From: Lytechinus pictus | Lineage: Eukaryota; Echinodermata; Echinoidea; Temnopleuroida; Toxopneustidae | DNA: 64,000 nt | Reading direction: 5' to 3' | Assembly (NCBI RefSeq): GCF_037042905.1 | Contig: NC_087249.1 | Location: forward strand, 32,514,401-32,578,400 | In this document: positions 56,593 to 64,000 of the stretch, piece by piece | Position numbering within the stretch: position 1 is the first letter of the stretch | How the letters are laid out: every line of letters begins with the position of its first letter | Position numbers and translations under genes: made by a program | The notes under the pieces: generated by a model | Seen by the model: the letters and a program-made list of their open reading frames with translations, nothing else | What the model was told of the DNA's origin: nothing | The model's database searches: none

Positions 56593-56806
56593 GATATCAC
56601 AAATATTTATATTCTGAGAGTTCTAGTTCAAAGCTTGACCAACATTACGAACTATTTTGCGACTTACCGCTTATTTTCTGATCGCGCAAAGATGCAAATG
56701 ATATCACAAATATTTATATTCTGAGAGTTCTAGTTCAAAGCTTGACCAACATTACGAACTATTTTGCGACTTACCGCTTATTTTCTGATCGCGCAAAGAT
56801 GCAAAT
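56593..56806 (+). repeat. Exact 107-bp tandem duplication
   Basis: 56593-56699 and 56700-56806 are identical as far as I can read (GATATCACAAATATTTATAT through CGCGCAAAGATGCAAAT). Confidence 0.93.
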
Positions 56807-57625
56807 GAATAGTAATAAAGTTAAATCTGATATTCATTTACATTTTTTCAAAAGCACTAATACATACAGTGCTGTCAGCAGCTTTTTTTTCTTCAAGGGG
56901 CTACCGTTTGGGGTGGAGGAGACAAATCAATCCATTTTTTTACGACTAGACCTAAACACAGAATATTTGAAAAAAAATAATGTAATAATGAACATGATAG
57001 GGCTATGCTCTCGTATCTCATTTAATCAAATATTGCAGCCCCTTTTACTTTTGGCACCCTGGCTATGTCTTGGTCTTTCCCCAGTCCCGGGTATTGAAAA
57101 AAGAAAAAAAATCGACCCACTCGGGACCCACACAGTGCCCATTTTTGTTATCTTTTTCAGTTTTGGGCACTTATTTGTCAGTACCCAGGTGAGACCCCTC
57201 AGTCCTACCCCGCAAAACCCATCTCGAGGATCTAAATTAATGGTCACAAACTTAGATTTATTATTCAGGGGAATAGTCAAGGTTTATTACGATTCAAGGC
57301 TCAAAATTTACTTAACAATATGGAAATATCTATCTTCCCCAAACATCCAAATATTCTCAATATTGTAGAATCTCAAACATAAAATCACAATTAAAAAAGT
57401 TCCTATAGACTAGTTACCATATATAAGCTTGTCACAGTAAGACTGAAATTAAATTTGGGGGAAAAGGATGATAATCCCGGATGATAATTAAGGATACATG
57501 GTTGTTTCCTCTCTTTTGACCATGAGGGTACGTGGGATAAAATGTTTTAATTTTCACCGATCAAACTATCCCCTCCCCTAGACAAATATACAGGGGCGGA
57601 AATCTCTCCCAAAAGGTAGGGGGGA
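56807..57625. other. No gene seen
   Basis: A long + strand frame at 56742-57368 has no domain or codon character, starts inside the 107-bp duplication and is probably chance. Confidence 0.4.
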
Positions 57626-59848
57626 CACGGGCGGATCCAGCCTTCGCCAATAGGGGGGGGGGCGGAAATTTGTTTCAGCCATATTTTCCGCGATCGGCAG
57701 CTCAAAGATGATTTGTGTTTGTTTCTTTGAAGGGGTAGTCCTCATAAGTCACTTCTTAGCTTTATTCTTATAAATTCATCTATAATATCATAATCCTTAT
57801 TTATATGATGCGAGCGCGAAGCGCGAGCTAATTTTTGGGAAATTTTATGTATTTTTTCCTAAAATTTGAACATTCTGGGCAATGTTTGTTATCCTGAAAA
57901 AAATGTGTATGCAACTTAATAATTACTATAAACGCAAAGCGCGAGCAGAAATGAACTGATGGAAAAGATACCTGTTAAAGACTGCGTGCAGTTAGCATTT
58001 AACAATCAAATAATGCGAAGCGCGAGCTGATTTTTTTTTTTACATTTTCACCTAAAGAATGGAAATTCTAAGCACTTTTTGTAACTCAAGCAGAATAGGT
58101 ATATAAGTAGACAATTGATGCGAGCGCGAAAGCGCGAGCAGAAAATTTCGAGATTTAGTCCTATAGTATTTACTGAACGAAACACTATATTCATGTTTGT
58201 AAATCATGAAAAGGATGAGTATTAATAATGCTAGCGCAAAGCGCGAGCAGAAAATTTTCATATACGTTTTGAACTGTTACCTGTTGAAAAGGTACCTGTT
58301 AAGGACTGCTTGTACTTAGCCATGAAGGCGTTACATATTTCAACAATGAAAAATGCGAGCGCTAGCGCGAGCTGAAAATTTCTAAAGAAAGAATGGAAAA
58401 TTTTAATCAATTTTTGTAATCGTGAACAGGATAGCTATATAATTCAACAATTGATGCGAGCGCGAAGCGCGAGCAGAAAAATAATCGAGATTTAGACCTA
58501 AAAATGGGCCACTCTGTTCATGTTTTGTAAACAGCCATGCATAGGCTGATCGAGGGCTTTTTACCGTGTTTAAATAAAATATATCAATCAAAATCAATGT
58601 TTTGTAAATCATGAAAAGGATGAGTAATAGGGGGTCTTCCTACATTAATAATGCGAACAAAAAGCGCGAGCCGAGAAAAATGTTGATATTATGATCTGAA
58701 ACTGGATAATGATTTAAATAGAGAACAAGTTGAGTGTTTGAGTAAACATGCGCGGGCGTGTTTCATATTTAGACCTAGAATTAATCTAGGCATTCTAAAT
58801 ACATCTTTAATCATGAAAACCATGAAACTTTGATATTCCGATCTGAAAAAAAAGTAAATTACAGCTTTATATTTCAAGCACTTTGTAGGAAAATTGTAAG
58901 GTGGATATGGATCGCACAAAAAAAAAAGAGCTGAAATTTTCATTATTATTACTTTGAGTTTTGACATAGGACCGGGACATCCTTACGACATGTCATGAAA
59001 ATGATGACTATCTTCCTATTCCTCTCGCTAAGCGCGAGATGAAACAAAAGGGACAATTTAATTATCAAATTAATATCATATTTATTAATGCCTAATGAGG
59101 GCGCGAAATCTGATGATATGGCATAAAATCTGGACATTTCACTTTTGTAATTATGAATAGGATGCATCAGTTGATATATTTTTAACCATTAATGGGAGCG
59201 CAAATCGCGAGCTAAAATTTTTGATAAACTGTCATGAAAAGGGGATTTTAAGTAGTTTGTTGTATAATCAATATTGAAACATACATAACTCGCCAATCAA
59301 AATACCAGCGTGCAGCGCTAGCTGATACGTCTTGACAATCAGACCTGAAAAGGGATATTTTGAAAACTTTATGGAATACACAAAAATAATAGGTACCTGA
59401 TAAATCAAAATTTGCGAGCACGCAGCGCAAGCAGCAAATGTTGATACAAAATTATTCAGACCATAAAACTGACATTTTTACAGAGCACTTTTTAAAAATC
59501 AATTTGTAAATCACACAAAATAATGAAAGTTCGATTTCCGAGGTGAAATATGTTTTGTATATTGACTTCCAAACTTAATATTTGAGCTCCATATTAAACA
59601 AGAAATGTCAATCACCTAACAGGCAATGCGAGCGCGAAGCGCGAGCGAAAATTTTATATAGTGGCACGTAAGATTCTTTTTATTTACCAAATCTTCCCCT
59701 CATCTTATTTTATGCACTCGCCGTCCTTCTCTTCTTTTCTCCTCTCTTTTCCCTCTTTTTTCCCTTTTCCTTCTTTCTTTCCCTTTTTTTCTTTTTTTGC
59801 TCCGCCAATAGGGAGGGAAGGGGGCCCTCGGCCCCCCTGAATCCGCCT
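57626..59848. mobile_element. Second element with recurring GCGAGCGCGAAGCGCGAGC motif
   Basis: The left end CACGGGCGGATCCAGCCTTC with a poly-G run, and the right end GGCCCCCCTGAATCCGCC, resemble the element at 33219-35624, as does the interior (TTGTTTCTTTGAAGG near the left end). The CpG-rich palindromic motif appears about every 100 bases (57811, 57933, 58016, 58117, 58231, 58352, 58455, 58652, 59024, 59195, 59306, 59412 and 59630), always in the same orientation. No protein frame. Confidence 0.75.
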
Positions 59849-60664
59849 ATATGGGATCAAGGGGCGGGAAAATTTGACAAGCAAAAAAATCAAGGTTATC
59901 ATCCCAAAAGTACGGTCATCTCGTCCCAAAATACATGTTTTATTTCGATTTAGAATGATGTATTTCTTACCATCATAAAAGACAAAAAATAGTTGGGGGA
60001 CATTTGATATTGTGTCCCCCCTACTATTTTTAGTAGGGGGGACGTTGGGATTTCCGCCCATGCAAATATATAAGACCCGCATGCGACCTAATTTTTTAAA
60101 CCTTGATTTAACGTTTGAAAGAATAATAAAAAGTGCACTGGGGCCCAAAAATGGGAAGAGAGCATTGTGGGGGTTGAAAAAAAAATTTAACAATATATAT
60201 ATATATTTCACTCCCCGGGAACAGTTTGGGAAACGTCCAAGATATAGCTAGGGTCCCCAAAAGTGAAAGCAGGGACAAAAAAGGTTAAGAAATTGAAGCA
60301 AAAGATAGATTGCCCACACAATTAATAATATACACGTTATGAGCAACAGTGTATTCTCCCGTTATTTCATTCACCTTAATTTCTTCCTCCTTGTATCTTT
60401 ATTCGTCTTGTTTCTTCCATCCTCCCTTAGCTTTGTTTTTTTATTTTGTCTGCAATACCTTAATTGCAGCATGGAGCTCAGGGGAAAGTTGTTCGTTCCC
60501 GGCCCTTGACGCTCATAATGAAAAAGATGAGGTGACCATGCAAGCATATTTTTATTTTTATACTGGTTATTTCTTACAATTCATTTCTGACATATTTTAT
60601 GGGAGGTAGATTTCTAAGAGTAAAAAACTCTAACAATACTTAATTAATGGGTGTGGCATTATAT
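59849..60664. other. No gene seen; possible small exon not confirmed
   Basis: A short stretch at about 60470-60531 has an acceptor-like TTAATTGCAG before it and GTGACC after it, with an open frame of about 20 codons. Alone it is not convincing. Confidence 0.3.
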
Positions 60665-61375
60665 TTTGTTTTCTCTGCATTTATAGTACATCTCCGGTAC
60701 ATCTCCCATCGATGTCGATGCTCCGATCTCCCAAAGCCGGGCCTGGGATTTTACTTCAGTACTTCTGTTTAGCATGTTGGGGGTCTAATTGAACTGAGCA
60801 TGCGCATTGCACAGGCTACGTCGCGATCGCATGCATGAAAACCTATTTGCAAAGCTCGCGCCGTCGAGCTGCGGTAACGAGTAAGCTCCGATCCCCTAGC
60901 CGCTGCACGCCCGACTCGCTGGCTGCTGGTGTATGGTGCATGCTAGTATAAAGTAAATAGCTGAGATTGACTAGCCTGACGTTACACGGCAGACGTGTTT
61001 AGCACGAAACTGCCACCACAATGCTTGACAATGGCGCGGTTCGAGCTCCCTTTTGACTGGGAATAGGGTTCACTTTCTTGATTACAACTTGGAGACAATT
61101 TCAATGTACCTTCTCTGGACTGTAGCCGTAGTTTCGTCTGCAGCACTAACGTTGATTCTGCCATCAAACGATCGATCCGAGTTTGTGAATTTGAAATGTG
61201 GATGGGAGCTACCGCTAGACGAAAACGCGACTTATTTTTGAATTGGTTCGCCCGCGTCAGGGGCGGGGATCAAGCTTAGCTTCAGCCCTCAGGCTCAGCA
61301 GCCTTGGGTTCAGCTGGAGAAAGAATTGGAACTGAAGTCAGATTCAGAATATCGTCAAGCCAGACCCGTATGTAT
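60665..61375 (+). promoter_or_regulatory. CpG-rich patch, possible promoter and first exon of a rightward gene
   Basis: Local CpG density is high (GCGCCGTCGAGCTGCGG, CGATCGCATGC, TACGTCGCGATCGC), unlike the surroundings. A frame at 61104-61241 starts MYLLWTVAVVSSAAL, signal-peptide-like, but stops after 45 codons with no clear donor. A donor-like CCCGTATGT lies at about 61368. A gene would have to continue as introns to the window end. Weak. Confidence 0.25.
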
Positions 61376-63000
61376 CTGTTAATGTTATGTTAGTAGTCTT
61401 AAGTTTTATACTGGTTGTATACAGAAAAAAAAGGAAACTCAACCTGCACTTTCTTGAGAAAATATAATTCAAATTTCGTCATTATCGTGAAATTGGGAAC
61501 CAGTTCCTAATCCTAATTTCCACCGGACATTTTTCACGACAAGACATGATGATGATCTACCTACCGAGTATCGGCACTCACACAAGCATTCGAGGTTTAA
61601 TTGTTGTAGTGAAGTTGTACTAACCTCGCACAACGCATGTCATATAACGAATTTTGACGTTTTCATTCATCACACGTATGTGAGAATATGAAACACGCCA
61701 AAATCTTCCAAATATACTAAATTTACATCAATCATACCTTAAAAGAAAGAGAATGACTCAATGAAACAAAGTTTTACATCGCGGCGAGTATGGCAGCTTT
61801 GCAATGTCAGCCATTGTTATACTGAATGTAGGCTCAAACATGATAGATGGCACTGTCCGTATTGAGGCATAACGTTTAGCGAGACGTGTTTTTCTTGGGA
61901 AACAAAAATAGAACGTGATTAAATGTTTGCGCTGCGCCCTGATTTACTGGAAAATTATCCTCCCTAGTTCTTTGGGTGATTTGGGTAAGATATTTTCATG
62001 AAAAATAATGTTGTATGTAGACTATATTGGAAGATATATGCAATCAAAGTGAGTTTGCGTATAGGATTGAGTTTAGATTGAAATCTCATTTCCTCACGTA
62101 CTAGATTGAATTGAAAAAAAAAATCTTGGCAAGTGTGCGTCTGGATAATAGATCATATTTTAATAGTGTTATTCTAGTTTTATTTTGTGTATTCAAATCA
62201 ACTTTTTTTTATTCGTGCAGTTACTTTACCTATAACATCTTAATGCAAAACTTTCAATGACCACTTTTAGTTTTAGCCTTTCTTTTTTATAAGCCTTTGA
62301 AATGGTTTGTAGTTGAAAGATCGGAAAACTGTTGTACCAAGCCTCCCAAACAAAAGGTCAAAGGGAATATTGTTCTCAGCCAAGACCCCCAACAGTGCTG
62401 CTTCTTGCTCCAGAAGAGAATATCAAATCATTTGACCCCAAGATGCTGCTAGTTTCCATTAGCCCATTCTCACCAAATTGTATTGCAACATTGTATCGTA
62501 ATTTCTGACAGTTTCCATGGGGAAGAGTGTATTGGTGTACTGTGAAATCAAGTATTGTTTGATATTGGGACTTGGGAGAGTAGATGTAGTTGTACACTTC
62601 AGTTTGTATCGCAAACTACATATAGGCCTATATAGGGCCTACATGTAGAAATATTTCTTTTCTTAAAATACTATACATGTACATATGCCTACATACATGT
62701 TAGGCTGACTTTGTAGACCCTACACTGTATCCTTCAGGATAGCCTTTTAGCAGAACTTCGCAATAGCTGTAACAGTATGTATCGGCAGTATCCCTCACAT
62801 GAAGTACGGTATTAAAAAAAAAATTAAATGTGCTTCCTCTTATCCAAAGACATCCATGTAGGCCTTTATGTATACAATAAATAGTTGCAGTTGATGGGCT
62901 TACAGTATATCAAGCCAAGGTCATTGAAGGCCATGGTCATGGATGCTCTGTTGAATAGCATTGATGCCCCTATCATTGACCTTGGAGATTTTTGTGTTTT
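61376..63000. other. Unassigned DNA
   Basis: AT-rich. One + strand open stretch at 62314-62507 (no ATG) follows a possible acceptor TTGTTCTCAG and reads PRPPTVLLLAPEENIKS before stopping. It could be a last exon, but no partner exon is known. Confidence 0.25.
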
Positions 63001-64000
63001 TAGCTCATCCGGCCCGAAAGGCTAGGTGAGCTTTATGCTGTGGCGTGGCGTCCGTCCACAAATTCAAAATGCTTCTTTTTCTTCGCCATTTCAAGTCCGA
63101 TTTCAATTCTGTATGCTTTATATGATAGCACTAGGTGGGGGATTCAAAACTTCTACACAGAATGTTGAAACTCATTAAATATGCTAATTTATGCGCATTT
63201 CTCAAAATTCAAAAAAATGCTTCTTTTTCTTTATTTGTTGACCGATTTTGATTTTTTTGCTTTTATCTGGTAGAGCTTCATGAGGTTTAACCAAACTTCT
63301 ACACAGAATTTTGAAATTTTGACTAGAAAAATATTTATGCTACATGTAATTTGTGCGAAATTAATTTATGCATACCTGTATTTTTAAAAATTCACATAAA
63401 ATGATTCTTCTTATTTATTTGTTGACCGATTTTGATTTTTTTTCTTCCACGTGATAAAGCTTCATGAGGTTAATCAAACTTCTACACAGAATTTGAAATT
63501 TTGACTAGAACAATTTTTATGCTAATTTATGCAAAATTTATTTATGCATGTACTGTATTTTTAAAAATTGACATAAAATGCTTCTTCTTATCTATTTGTT
63601 GACCAATTTTGAATTTTTTTCTTCCATGTGGTAGAGCTTCATGAGGTTCACCAAACTTCTACACAGAATTTTTAAATTTGGAGTAGAAAATTATTTATGG
63701 TAATTTATGCGAAATTTATTCATAAAACACAGAAAATGCCGCTTTACTTGTCATTTCATGTCTGATTTCAATTCTGTTTGCTTTATATGATAGCATTAGG
63801 TGGGGGATTCAAAATTTCTTCACAGAATTTTGAAACTCATTAAATATGCTAATTTATGCATATATTTAAAAATTGAAATAAAATGCTTCTTCTTTAATTG
63901 TTGACTGATTTTGATATTTTTTTCTTCCATGTGGTAGAACTTCATGAGGTTCACCAAACTTCTACACAGAATTTTGAAATTTTCAGTAGAAAATTATTTA
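63001..64000 (+). repeat. TTAGCTCATCCGGCCCGAAA dispersed repeat with tandem interior, cut by window end
   Basis: Starts TTTTTAGCTCATCCGGCCCG. Then CTTCTACACAGAATTTTGAA-type phrases recur near 63152, 63298, 63478, 63656, 63816 and 63959 with TTGTTGACCGATTTTGATTT between them, so the unit is about 145-180 bp. Resembles in style the tandem repeat at 10264-10800. Confidence 0.7.

Noticed and set aside
56742-57368. 208-codon + strand frame
   Set aside because: Starts in a 107-bp duplication, no domain, no splice or codon support; likely chance.

Overview
The window looks like nuclear DNA of a marine deuterostome, most likely a sea urchin (inference). The evidence is AT-rich DNA, genes with small exons and long transposon-filled introns, a tRNA-derived SINE, long poly-C/G runs, and repeat families that I associate with echinoids. 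There are no bacterial-style operons.

Three protein-coding genes of the host can be seen. (1) At the left edge (1-267, + strand) is the last coding exon of a gene that starts outside the window; it encodes a basic C-terminal tail. (2) On the - strand (12387 down to 6975) is a four-coding-exon gene for a DUF229-type protein of the sulfatase/alkaline phosphatase fold, about 897 aa, with an N-terminal membrane anchor. (3) On the + strand (19400-44607) is an eight-exon gene for a GH3 domain-containing protein. All splice phases agree and the product is 605 aa. Its first coding exon is only 31 bases long, and its introns hold most of the window's transposons.

Mobile DNA fills the rest. 1-7 kb: a SINE and three short inverted-repeat elements, two of them with clear 3-bp target duplications. 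10.2-11.3 kb: tandem repeats in a DUF229 intron. 12.6-18.7 kb: nested palindromic elements with microsatellites. 19.9-23.7 kb (GH3 intron 1): a composite element made of tandem copies of its own ends, interrupted by a hAT-like element. 29.4-32.0 kb: a TTAA-flanked element with a Penelope-like retroelement (reverse transcriptase plus GIY-YIG) inserted in it. 33.2-36.5 kb and 57.6-59.8 kb: two related elements with a regularly recurring CpG-rich palindromic motif. 41.9-43.5 kb: a 72-bp purine-strand minisatellite of about 22 units.

The most complete element is a 5.8-kb PIF/Harbinger transposon (46456-52237). It has matching terminal repeats, a CAG target duplication, a Myb/SANT-like gene and a convergent DDE transposase gene. 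Each gene carries only one or two disabling lesions, so the copy looks young but dead. To its right are a decayed Ty3/Gypsy gag, a threefold tandem repeat, a piggyBac-like miniature element and, at the window end, a tandem repeat that runs off the edge. Between 60.7 and 61.4 kb is a CpG-rich patch that could be the promoter of a gene running to the right, but this is unproven.
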